Positions 50,492 to 58,527 of a stretch of DNA of 64,000 bases are shown here, piece after piece. Within the stretch, counting starts at the first letter, position 1. Each line of letters opens with the position of its first letter. Below the pieces are notes generated by a model. The model was not told the origin of the DNA, made no database searches, and saw nothing but the letters and a program-made list of their open reading frames with translations. The DNA comes from Streptomyces djakartensis (GTDB lineage Bacteria; Actinomycetota; Actinomycetes; Streptomycetales; Streptomycetaceae): NCBI RefSeq assembly GCF_014651075.1, contig NZ_BMWE01000009.1:186001-250000 (forward strand), in the 5' to 3' direction. Both the position numbers and the translations under genes were made by a program.

Positions 50492-51292
50492 TCAGACGTT
50501 CACGCCGTGCGAACGGAGGTAGGCGACGGGGTCGATGTCGGAGCCGTACTCGGGGCTCGTGCGGGCCTCGAAGTGCAGGTGCGGGCCGGTGACGTTGCCG
50601 GTGGCGCCGGACAGGCCGATCTGCTGGCCGGGGGTGACCTGCTGGCCGACCGAGACACCGATGGACGACAGGTGGCCGTACTGGGTGTACGTGCCGTCGT
50701 TCATCTTGATCACGATCTGGTTGCCGTAGGAGCCGCCCCAGCCGGCCTCGACGACCGTGCCCGCGCCGACGGCGTGGACGGAGGTGCCGGTGGCGGCGTG
50801 GAAGTCGACGCCGGTGTGGCTGCCGGAGGACCACAGGCCGCTGCTTGCCTTGTAGCCGGTGGAGACGTACGAGCCGGAGATCGGGGGCACGTAGGAGTTG
50901 AGGCGCTTGCGCTCGGCCTCGCGGGCGGCGCGCTCCTTGGCCTCGCGGGCCTCCTCGGCCGCCTTCTTGGCCGCCTTCTTGGCCTTCTCGGCGATTTCGG
51001 CGGCCCGCTCGCGGGCGGCCTCCTCGGCCTTCTTCTTGGCGGCGGCCTCCTCGGCGGCCTGCTTCTGGGCGGCGGCCTGGGCGTCGATCTGATGGGCCAC
51101 GGTGTCGCCCATGGTCACGACCGGGGTGAGGCCGGTCTGTTCGGCTGCGGGCTCGGCCGCCATCGCCGCCGGGGCCGCCACGGTGCCGATGACACCGGTG
51201 GTGGCGAGGGCCGCGACGCCCGCGGCGCGGGCCGTGCGGCGCTGGATACGACTGGGACGACGGTGCTTCCCGGTGGCGCGCGTGAACGCCAT
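50492..51292 (-). CDS. Secreted M23 peptidase with coiled-coil spacer
   Basis: 266 residues. A basic N-terminus and hydrophobic helix (VAALATTGVIGTVAAPAAMA) give a signal peptide, with cleavage near residue 45. Residues 65-130 are Ala/Glu/Lys-rich heptads forming a coiled coil. The C-terminal LytM/M23 domain has the zinc motifs GSHTGVDFHAATG (H and D) and GPHLHFEA (HxH). It cleaves cross-bridges or stem peptides of peptidoglycan. Expression is set by the c-di-AMP riboswitch in its 5' leader, a control shared with cell-wall hydrolases such as RpfA in Streptomyces. Confidence 0.93.
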   Translation of the reverse strand: MAFTRATGKHRRPSRIQRRTARAAGVAALATTGVIGTVAAPAAMAAEPAAEQTGLTPVVTMGDTVAHQIDAQAAAQKQAAEEAAAKKKAEEAARERAAEIAEKAKKAAKKAAEEAREAKERAAREAERKRLNSYVPPISGSYVSTGYKASSGLWSSGSHTGVDFHAATGTSVHAVGAGTVVEAGWGGSYGNQIVIKMNDGTYTQYGHLSSIGVSVGQQVTPGQQIGLSGATGNVTGPHLHFEARTSPEYGSDIDPVAYLRSHGVNV

Positions 51293-51312
51293 GGAGTGGC
51301 TGATCCTTTCCT

Positions 51313-51455
51313 TCCCTCTCGCCTACCGGGTTAGCTGACGGGTTCGGAGCAGGAAGGTCTCCTACGGACCCCCTCGCGATGCGCGCGGGCGTCCGATTCA
51401 CCCCAGGGACTGCGGTTGGGTCCCCGGCTCCCCTGGCTCGCGCCGTACGGGGACT
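51313..51455 (-). promoter_or_regulatory. c-di-AMP riboswitch (ydaO-yuaA type)
   Basis: On the minus strand the leader of the M23 gene shows, in order, GCCGGGGACCCAACCGCAG, GGGGTGAATCGGAC, GTAGGAGACCTTCCTGC, CCGAACCCGTCAGCTAACCC and GGTAGGCG, the conserved blocks of the ydaO-yuaA aptamer. It ends about 20-30 bases before the M23 start codon. High c-di-AMP is expected to switch off the gene. Limits are approximate. Confidence 0.9.
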
Positions 51456-51611
51456 CGGCGATGACTGTCCGGTGCCGCGGTTGCGGCGCACTGCCTGACG
51501 AACAGCCCGAACGACGCTAAGCGGGGTCACTTTCAATTCCCAAACGGATCCAGATGTTTGTAGCGCATCCCACAGGGCAGACAGGCAACTCCCACCCCAA
51601 TTCGGGCATAA

Positions 51612-51648
51612 AGGGGCCCTGGTGCCTTCGAAGACAACCAGGGCCCCT
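51612..51648 (-). terminator. Intrinsic terminator after the M16 operon
   Basis: AGGGGCCCTGGT and ACCAGGGCCCCT (12-bp perfect arms, 13-base loop), followed on the minus strand by TTTATG. It lies 15 bases past the stop of the inactive M16 gene. Confidence 0.8.
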
Positions 51649-51662
51649 GGGCGCGTGTGCCG

Positions 51663-53051
51663 TTACTCGGCGGCGACGACCGTGACTTCGCCGATGCCCA
51701 GGGCCTCGACCGGGCCCTTGATCTGCGCCGCGTCACCCACGAGGACGGTCACCAGACGGTCCACCGGGAAGGCGCTGACGGCCGCCGCGGTGGCCTCCAC
51801 GGTGCCGGTCGCGGCGAGCTGCCGGTACAGCGTGGCCTGGTAGTCGTCGGGCAGGTGCTGCTCGACCTGGTCGGCCAGCGTGGACGCGACGGCCGCCGCC
51901 GTCTCGTACTTCAGCGGCGCCACGCCGACCAGGTTCTGCACGGCGACGTCCCGCTCGGCGTCGGTCAGCCCCTCGGCGGCGAGGGTACGCAGCACCGTCC
52001 ACAGGTCCTGAAGGGCCGGGCCGGTGTTGGGCGTGTCCACGGAACCGCTGATGGCGAGCATCGCGGCACCGGTCCCGTCCGGGGCGGACCTGAGGACCTG
52101 GGCGAACGCCCGCACGCCGTAGGTGTAGCCCTTCTCCTCACGCAGCACGCGGTCCAGGCGGGACGTGAGGGTGCCGCCCAGGCAGTACGTGCCGAGCACT
52201 TGCGCGGGCCACACACGGTCGTGCCGGTCGGCGCCGATGCGGCCGATGAGCAGCTGCGTCTGGACGGCGCCCGGGCGGTCCACGATGACGACCCGGCCCG
52301 TGTCGTCCGCGGTCACCGGCGGCACCGGGCGCGGCTCGGCCGGTGAACCGGTCCACGAGCCCAGCGTGTCGCCGAGCAGGACGTCGAGGTCGATGCCGGT
52401 GAGGTCGCCGACGACCACGGCGGTGGCCGTGGCGGGCCTGACGTGCTTCTCGTAGAAGCCGCGTACGGCCGCGGAGTCGATCGCGGCGACCGTCTCCTCG
52501 GTGCCCTGCCGGGGCCGCGACATGCGCGAGTCCGCCGGGAACAGCTCCTTGGAGAGCTCCTTGGCGGCGCGCCGCGACGGGTTGGCCAGCTCGTGCGGGA
52601 TCTCGTCGAGACGGTTGCGGACCAGCCGCTCGACCTCGCTGTCGGCGAACGCGGGCGCCCTCAGGGCGTCGGCGACCAGGGCGAGTCCCTTGGCGAGGCG
52701 GGAGGCCGGCACCTCCAGGCTGAGCCGGACACCGGGATGGTCGGCGTGCGCGTCGAGGGTGGCTCCGGCGCGCTCCAGCTCGGCGGCGAACTCCTCGGCG
52801 GAGTGCTTGTCGGTGCCCTCGGCGAAGGCCCGGGCCATGATCGTGGCCACCCCGTCCAGGCCGGCGGGTTCGGCCTCCAGGGGTGCGTCCAGCAACACCT
52901 CCACGGCGACGACCTGCTGGCCGGGGCGGTGGCAGCGCAGCACCGTCAGACCGTTGTCGAGCGTGCCGCGCTCGGGGGCCGGGAAGGCCCACGGCCTGGC
53001 CTCGCCCGCCTGGGGCTGGGGGTGGAAGTCCATCGCGGCGAGCTCGGTCAC
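51663..53051 (-). CDS. M16 peptidase family, inactive subunit
   Basis: 462 residues from a GTG that overlaps the previous stop (GTGA). The two-domain M16 fold is clear, but the HxxEH zinc motif is absent at the expected position (ARAFAEGTDKHSAEEF). The R/Y residues for substrate binding are kept in GGTLTSRLDRVLREEKGYTYGVRAF. This pairing of an active and an inactive M16 protein resembles the mitochondrial processing peptidase and its bacterial relatives, which act as heterodimers. It should work with the upstream gene product. Confidence 0.88.
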   Translation of the reverse strand: MTELAAMDFHPQPQAGEARPWAFPAPERGTLDNGLTVLRCHRPGQQVVAVEVLLDAPLEAEPAGLDGVATIMARAFAEGTDKHSAEEFAAELERAGATLDAHADHPGVRLSLEVPASRLAKGLALVADALRAPAFADSEVERLVRNRLDEIPHELANPSRRAAKELSKELFPADSRMSRPRQGTEETVAAIDSAAVRGFYEKHVRPATATAVVVGDLTGIDLDVLLGDTLGSWTGSPAEPRPVPPVTADDTGRVVIVDRPGAVQTQLLIGRIGADRHDRVWPAQVLGTYCLGGTLTSRLDRVLREEKGYTYGVRAFAQVLRSAPDGTGAAMLAISGSVDTPNTGPALQDLWTVLRTLAAEGLTDAERDVAVQNLVGVAPLKYETAAAVASTLADQVEQHLPDDYQATLYRQLAATGTVEATAAAVSAFPVDRLVTVLVGDAAQIKGPVEALGIGEVTVVAAE

Positions 53052-54430
53052 TTGGCCGCCTCCTCGTTCTCGTCTCCGGCCGCGGCTGCGGTGTCCGCGT
53101 CTGTCGCGTCGCTCTCGGCGTCCTCGTCGGCGACGGGCTCGTAGACCAGCACCGCGCGGTTGTCGGGCCGCAGGCGGGCCTTGGCGACAGCCTGGACCTC
53201 CTCGGCCGTCACCTCCAGGACACGCTGGACGGCGGTGAGGGCGAGCTGCGGGTCGCCGAACAGCACGGCGTACCGGCACAGTTCGTCGGCGCGGCCCGCG
53301 ACCGTGCCGAGCCGGTCCAGCCACTCGCGCTCCAACTGGGCCTGGGCGCGCTCCATCTCCTCGGCCGTGGGGCCCTCCTCGGCGAACCGGGCGAGCTCCT
53401 CGTCGATGGCGGCCTCGATGACCGGCACCTCCACGTCACCGGACGTCTTCACGTCCAGCCAGCCCAGGGAGGGGGCCCCCGCGAGCCGCAGCAGGCCGAA
53501 GCCCGCCGCCACGGCCGTGCGGTCACGCCGGACCAGGCGGTTGTAGAGGCGGGAGGAGTCGCCGCCGCCGAGGACGGTGAGGGCCAGGTCGGCCGCGTCG
53601 CACTCACGCGTGCCGTCGTGCGGCAGCCGGTAGGCGGCCATCAGGGCACGCGCCGGGACGTCCTCCTCCACGACCTCGCGCAGCTGCTCACCGATGACCT
53701 CCGGCAGCGCGCCGTCACGCGGGGCGGGCTTGCCGTCGTGACCGGGGATGGAGCCGAAGTACTTCTCGATCCAGGCCAGGGTCTGCTCGGGGTCGATGTC
53801 GCCGACCACGGAGAGCACGGCGTTGTTCGGCGCGTAGTAGGTGCGGAAGAACGCGCGCGCGTCCTCCAGGGTCGCCGCGTCCAGGTCGGCCATCGAGCCG
53901 ATCGGGGTGTGGTGGTAGGGGTGGCCCTCCGGGTAGGCGAGGGCGGTCAGCTTCTCGAAGGCGGTGCCGTAGGGGACGTTGTCGTAGCGCTGGCGGCGCT
54001 CGTTCTTGACGACGTCCCGCTGGTTCTCCATCGACTCGTCGTCGAGGGCGGCCAGCAGGGAGCCCATGCGGTCGGCCTCCAGCCAGAGGGCGAGCTCCAG
54101 CTGGTGGGCCGGCATGGTCTCGAAGTAGTTGGTCCGCTCGAAGCTGGTGGTGCCGTTCAGCGAGCCGCCCGCGCCCTGGACGAGCTCGAAGTGGCCGTTG
54201 CCCTTCACCTGGGCGGATCCCTGGAACATCAGGTGCTCGAAAAGGTGAGCCAGGCCGGTACGGCCCTTGACTTCGTGGCGCGAGCCGACGTCGTACCAGA
54301 GGCACACCGCCGCGACCGGGGTCAGGTGGTCCTCGGAGAGCACCACGCGCAGGCCGTTGGCCAGGCGGTGCTCGGTCGCTGTCAGGCCCCCGGAGCCTGC
54401 CTGGGCTGTGGCCGTGTGACCCATGGGCAT
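53048..54430 (-). CDS. M16 zinc peptidase, active subunit
   Basis: 460 residues from an ATG with GAAGGG six bases upstream; a second ATG two codons later is possible. The inverted zinc motif is intact: H62-L-F-E65-H66, with the distal Glu near 144 (VKNERRQR). The C-terminal half carries the second M16 domain (RALMAAYRLPHDG, GGGDSSRLYNRLVR). An acidic Ala/Asp/Glu tail of about 25 residues ends it. It cleaves peptides or processing sites; the substrate is unknown. No signal peptide, so cytoplasmic. A dyad GCGGTT-N5-AACCGC lies 22-38 bases upstream of the start. Confidence 0.93.
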   Translation of the reverse strand: MPMGHTATAQAGSGGLTATEHRLANGLRVVLSEDHLTPVAAVCLWYDVGSRHEVKGRTGLAHLFEHLMFQGSAQVKGNGHFELVQGAGGSLNGTTSFERTNYFETMPAHQLELALWLEADRMGSLLAALDDESMENQRDVVKNERRQRYDNVPYGTAFEKLTALAYPEGHPYHHTPIGSMADLDAATLEDARAFFRTYYAPNNAVLSVVGDIDPEQTLAWIEKYFGSIPGHDGKPAPRDGALPEVIGEQLREVVEEDVPARALMAAYRLPHDGTRECDAADLALTVLGGGDSSRLYNRLVRRDRTAVAAGFGLLRLAGAPSLGWLDVKTSGDVEVPVIEAAIDEELARFAEEGPTAEEMERAQAQLEREWLDRLGTVAGRADELCRYAVLFGDPQLALTAVQRVLEVTAEEVQAVAKARLRPDNRAVLVYEPVADEDAESDATDADTAAAAGDENEEAAK

Positions 54431-54451
54431 GTACGTCCCTTCGATCGCGAA

Positions 54452-54468
54452 GCGGTTGATCAAACCGC
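54452..54468. promoter_or_regulatory. Dyad in the M16/parC divergent spacer
   Basis: GCGGTT-GATCA-AACCGC, perfect 6-bp arms, directly upstream of the M16 operon start. Candidate operator for the M16 pair. Confidence 0.35.
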
Positions 54469-54672
54469 CGGTTCCTGCCGGTCCTGCCACTGTATGCAAG
54501 CGCGCGAAGCACTGTTGAAGTTCCCGGACCCGGTACGCGCGGAGCGTGACCTCATGGCGGCCACCGAGGCGTGTGCTGCCACCGGAGGCCGGGTCCTGGT
54601 CCCGGTTGTCAGTGCGGCGGTCCACAATGGTCGGCGTCAGATCTGGATCGCAGCAGCAAGGAGCCGGCAGCG

Positions 54673-57129
54673 ATGGCCCGCCGCAGCACGAAGAACCCGC
54701 CGCCCGACGACTCGTACGAGGAGAGGATCCTCGACATCGACGTCGTCGACGAGATGCAGGGCTCCTTCCTCGAGTACGCGTACTCGGTCATCTACTCCCG
54801 CGCCCTGCCCGACGCCCGCGACGGCCTCAAGCCGGTGCACCGCCGGATCGTCTACCAGATGAACGAGATGGGCCTGCGCCCCGAGCGCGGCTACGTCAAG
54901 TGCGCCCGGGTCGTCGGCGAGGTGATGGGCAAGCTGCACCCGCACGGCGACGCGTCGATCTACGACGCCCTCGTGCGCATGGCCCAGCCGTTCTCGATGC
55001 GCGTCCCCCTGGTCGACGGCCACGGCAACTTCGGCTCGCTGGGCAACGACGACCCGCCGGCCGCCATGCGGTACACGGAGTGCCGGATGGCCGAGGCGAC
55101 GAGCCTGATGACGGAGTCCATCGACGAGGACACCGTCGACTTCAACCCGAACTACGACGGGCAGGAGCGGGAACCGGTGGCATTGCCCGCCGCCTTCCCG
55201 AACCTCCTGGTCAACGGCGCGTCGGGCATCGCGGTCGGCATGGCCACGAACATGCCGCCGCACAACCTGCGCGAGGTCATCGCCGCCGCCCGCCACCTGA
55301 TCAGGCACCCGAACGCGGACCTCGACGCCCTGATGAAGCACGTCCCTGGCCCCGACCTGCCCACGGGCGGCCGCATCGTCGGCCTGTCCGGCATCCGGGA
55401 CGCGTACGAGACCGGCCGCGGCACCTTCAAGATCCGGGCGACCGTGTCGGTGGAGCAGGTGACGGCCCGCCGCAAGGGCCTGGTCGTCACCGAGCTGCCC
55501 TTCACGGTCGGCCCGGAGAAGGTCATCGCCAAGATCAAGGACCTGGTCGGCTCGAAGAAGCTTCAGGGCATCGCCGACGTCAAGGACCTCACCGACCGTG
55601 AGCACGGCCTGCGCCTGGTCATCGAGATCAAGAACGGCTTCGTGCCGGAGGCGGTCCTGGAGCAGCTGTACAAGCTGACGTCGATGGAGGAGTCCTTCGG
55701 CATCAACAACGTGGCGCTGGTCGACGGCCAGCCGCTCACGCTGGGCCTGAAGGAGCTCCTGGAGGTCTATCTCGACCACCGTTTCAACGTGGTGCGGCGG
55801 CGGTCGGAGTTCCGGCGCGGCAAGAAGCGCGACCGGCTGCACCTGGTCGAGGGTCTGCTGACGGCCCTGCTGGACATCGACGAGGTCATCCGCCTGATCC
55901 GCTCCAGCGAGAACTCGGCGCAGGCGAAGCAGCGCCTGATGGAGCAGTTCTCGCTGAGCGAGGTCCAGACGCAGTACATCCTCGACACGCCGCTGCGGCG
56001 CCTGACCAAGTACGACCGCATCGAGCTGGAGGCGGAGAAGGACCGCCTCAACGCGGAGATCGAGGAGCTGACCCGGATCCTCGACTCGGACGCTGAGCTG
56101 CGCAAGCTGGTCTCCTCCGAACTGGCCACCGTCGCCAAGAAGTTCGGCACCGACCGGCGTACGGATCTGCTGGAGTCGGGCGGCGCCCCCGTCGCCACCG
56201 TGCCCCTCCAGGTGGCCGACGACCCGTGCCGCGTGCTGCTGTCCTCGACGGGTCTGCTGGCCCGTACGGCGAACGGCGAGCCGTTCGCGGAGGACGCCGG
56301 GGCCAAGCGCGTCAAGCACGACGTGATCGTCTCGGCGGTGCCGGCCACCGCACGCGGCGAGATCGGCGCGGTCACCTCAGCGGGCCGGCTGCTGCGGCTG
56401 AACGTGATCGACCTGCCCCAGCTCCCCGAGTCGATGCCGACGCCGAACCTGGCGGGAGGTGCCCCGCTCGCGGAGTTCGTCTCCCTGGAGGACGACGAGA
56501 CGGTCGTCTGCCTGACGACACTCGACGAGTCGTCGCCGGGCCTGGCACTGGGCACGGCTCAGGGCGTGGTCAAGCGCGTGGTGCCGGACTATCCGTCCCA
56601 CAAGGAGGAGCTGGAGGTGATCACCCTCAAGGAGGGCGACCGGATCGTCGGCGCGGTCGAGCTGCGCACGGGCGAGGAGGACCTGGTCTTCATCACCGAC
56701 GACGCCCAGCTGCTGCGCTTCCAGGCCTCGCTGGTGCGTCCCCAGGGCCGCGCGGCGGGCGGTGTGGCGGGCGTCAAGCTCGCCGAGGGCGCGAAGGTCA
56801 TTTCCTTCACGGCGGTGGATCCGGCCGCGGACGCCGTCGTCTTCACCGTCGCGGGCTCGCGGGGCACGCTGGACGACTCCGTCCAGACGACGGCCAAACT
56901 GACCCCGTTCGACCAGTACCCGCGCAAGGGCCGCGCCACCGGCGGCGTGCGGTGCCAGCGGTTCCTCAAGGGTGAGGACTGCCTGTCCCTGGCCTGGGCG
57001 GGTCCCGCCCCGGCGCTCGCCGCGCAGAAGAACGGCACCCCGGCCGAGCTCCCGGAGATGGACCCGCGCCGGGACGGCTCGGGCGTGTCCCTGGCGAAGA
57101 CGGTGGCGGTGGTGGCGGGGCCGGTCTAG
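54673..57129 (+). CDS. parC: DNA topoisomerase IV subunit A
   Basis: 818 residues, ATG with AAGGAG nine bases upstream. Domains: the winged helix and tower of type IIA topoisomerases from residue 15, the quinolone-determining segment HPHGDASIYDALVRMAQ (89-105), the catalytic Y134 in AAMRYTEC, and a C-terminal beta-pinwheel (about 500-800). It cleaves and passes DNA to decatenate daughter chromosomes with ParE. It is called ParC because it stands alone and fits the parC position in S. coelicolor (from memory). The quinolone position equivalent to E. coli Ser80 is Ala94 here. The stop TAG is part of the CTAG that flanks the palindromic element. Confidence 0.92.
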   Translation: MARRSTKNPPPDDSYEERILDIDVVDEMQGSFLEYAYSVIYSRALPDARDGLKPVHRRIVYQMNEMGLRPERGYVKCARVVGEVMGKLHPHGDASIYDALVRMAQPFSMRVPLVDGHGNFGSLGNDDPPAAMRYTECRMAEATSLMTESIDEDTVDFNPNYDGQEREPVALPAAFPNLLVNGASGIAVGMATNMPPHNLREVIAAARHLIRHPNADLDALMKHVPGPDLPTGGRIVGLSGIRDAYETGRGTFKIRATVSVEQVTARRKGLVVTELPFTVGPEKVIAKIKDLVGSKKLQGIADVKDLTDREHGLRLVIEIKNGFVPEAVLEQLYKLTSMEESFGINNVALVDGQPLTLGLKELLEVYLDHRFNVVRRRSEFRRGKKRDRLHLVEGLLTALLDIDEVIRLIRSSENSAQAKQRLMEQFSLSEVQTQYILDTPLRRLTKYDRIELEAEKDRLNAEIEELTRILDSDAELRKLVSSELATVAKKFGTDRRTDLLESGGAPVATVPLQVADDPCRVLLSSTGLLARTANGEPFAEDAGAKRVKHDVIVSAVPATARGEIGAVTSAGRLLRLNVIDLPQLPESMPTPNLAGGAPLAEFVSLEDDETVVCLTTLDESSPGLALGTAQGVVKRVVPDYPSHKEELEVITLKEGDRIVGAVELRTGEEDLVFITDDAQLLRFQASLVRPQGRAAGGVAGVKLAEGAKVISFTAVDPAADAVVFTVAGSRGTLDDSVQTTAKLTPFDQYPRKGRATGGVRCQRFLKGEDCLSLAWAGPAPALAAQKNGTPAELPEMDPRRDGSGVSLAKTVAVVAGPV

Positions 57130-57289
57130 GGGTTGTTTCGAAAGTCCTGTGCGGTGCCCGCGGTGTCCGGTGCGTGCTCTCGGCGTGCCGGACGCAAGCC
57201 CCCGCACTGGACGTACTCGGGCTTGCGGCCGGTGCGGCGAGAGTGCGTGCGGGCGCCGTGGGTGCTGTGCGGGACTTTCGTAACACCCC
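57130..57289. mobile_element. 160-bp palindromic element flanked by CTAG repeats (MITE-like)
   Basis: The whole segment folds into one imperfect hairpin. GGGGTTGTTTCGAAAGTCC on the left matches the complement of GGGACTTTCGTAACACCCC on the right, and the match runs inward to GCAAGCCC (57194-57201) and GGGCTTGC (57219-57226), with a 17-base apex. CTAG flanks both sides (57126-57129 and 57290-57293). These look like a 4-bp target duplication. The element has no coding capacity and sits exactly between the parC and CobW stops. Confidence 0.6.
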
Positions 57290-58354
57290 CTAGGCCTCGG
57301 CCGGCTCCTCCTCGGAGCCCTGCACGTACCGCAGGACGCCCCACATGCCGCGCTCGTCGCCGTGTGGGGCGTCGCTCCGGCACGCGTCCAGTTCCTTGCC
57401 GAGGGCTGTGGCGTCGATCCCGGAGCCGATGAGGACCAGCTGGGTGAGGCGTTCACCGCCGGGCCAGGGCTCCGGATAGAAGCGCAGGAACCGCCCGACC
57501 GCGTGGACGGCGTAACGGTTCCGGACGTCGTGCGGCCCGAAGTCGACGTAGCCCTTGATCCGGTACAGCCCCTCGGGCCGGCTGTCGAGGAACTCCATCA
57601 GCCGGCGCGGATCCATGGGCTGCTCCCGCGAGACGAACGACAGGCTGTCGTAGCCGGTGTGCAGATGCCCGGTGTGGTCGTCGTGGTCGCCCTCGCCGTG
57701 CTCGTGGAGATCGTCGAAGGACAGCTGCCCGATGCGTTCCTCGCTGGGCCGGCAGTCGAAGAGGAACTCGGGGTCGATCCGGCCGTAGGTGGCCGGGACG
57801 ACGGCGGCGCGATCGGCGAGGGAGCGGACCAGCGCGAGGACGCGTTCACCGTCCGCCGTCCGGTCGGTCTTGTTGACCACGACGAGGTCGGCCAGCGCGA
57901 GGTGCCGGTCGATCTCGGGGTGCCTGGAGCGGGTGTCGTCGAACTCGGCGGCGTCGACGACTTCGACGAGACCGCCGTACACGATCCCCGGATGCCCGCT
58001 GGCGAGCACCATCCGCACGAGCTCCTGCGGCTCGGCCAGTCCGCTGGCCTCGATGACGATGACGTCGAGGCCGAGGGAGGGTTCCGCGAGCCGCTCCAGG
58101 TACTCGTCCAGTTCGCTCGCGTCGACGGCACAGCACAGGCATCCGTTGCCGAGCGACACCGTCGAGTCCCCGAGTGCTCCGGCCACGGCCATCGCGTCGA
58201 TCTCGATGGCCCCGAAGTCGTTGACGATGGCCCCGATACGGCTGCCACCGCTGCGGTGGAGCAGGTGATTGAGCAGGGTGGTCTTTCCCGAGCCGAGGAA
58301 TCCGGCCAGGACGACGACCGGGATCTGCCGCGGTTTCGGGCTCGGCTGGCTCAC
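57290..58354 (-). CDS. CobW/COG0523 family GTP-binding metal chaperone
   Basis: 354 residues from a GTG with AGAGAGG upstream. The P-loop GFLGSGKTT is at 18-26, the metal motif C72-L-C74-C75 follows, and the guanine-binding NKTD is near 175. A His/Asp-rich loop (HEHGEGDHDDHTGHLH) precedes the CobW C-terminal domain. These proteins deliver zinc, cobalt or other metals to target enzymes by GTP hydrolysis. The divergent neighbour has an iron box, but no Zur box is visible here. Its TAG stop lies in the CTAG flank of the palindromic element. Confidence 0.88.
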   Translation of the reverse strand: MSQPSPKPRQIPVVVLAGFLGSGKTTLLNHLLHRSGGSRIGAIVNDFGAIEIDAMAVAGALGDSTVSLGNGCLCCAVDASELDEYLERLAEPSLGLDVIVIEASGLAEPQELVRMVLASGHPGIVYGGLVEVVDAAEFDDTRSRHPEIDRHLALADLVVVNKTDRTADGERVLALVRSLADRAAVVPATYGRIDPEFLFDCRPSEERIGQLSFDDLHEHGEGDHDDHTGHLHTGYDSLSFVSREQPMDPRRLMEFLDSRPEGLYRIKGYVDFGPHDVRNRYAVHAVGRFLRFYPEPWPGGERLTQLVLIGSGIDATALGKELDACRSDAPHGDERGMWGVLRYVQGSEEEPAEA

Positions 58355-58508
58355 CGTGCGACCTCTCTCACGCCGACGCGTGCACCGGCTCGCGTTCCCG
58401 GCACACGTACGAGGATGGGATGCCGACTCAGGATACGAGTCACCTCCGGGGCCGCCGCCCACTGACGGAGCAGCGCCCGGCGGGGCCCGGCGGCCGACGG
58501 GAGACAAG

Positions 58509-58527
58509 TCAGGTTAGGCTCACCTCT
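58509..58527 (+). promoter_or_regulatory. DmdR/DtxR-type iron box
   Basis: TCAGGTTAGGCTCACCTCT agrees with the 19-bp iron-box consensus TTAGGTTAGGCTCACCTAA at 16 positions. It ends one base before the GTG of the Suc/Fer-like gene. TAGGCT inside it is placed as a -10 element for a leaderless mRNA, so repressor binding would block transcription when iron is plentiful. Confidence 0.85.

Noticed and set aside
54673..57129. gyrA instead of parC
   Set aside because: No gyrB or replication-origin genes nearby, and the position beside ptsH/sepH fits parC of Streptomyces; the call still rests on context.
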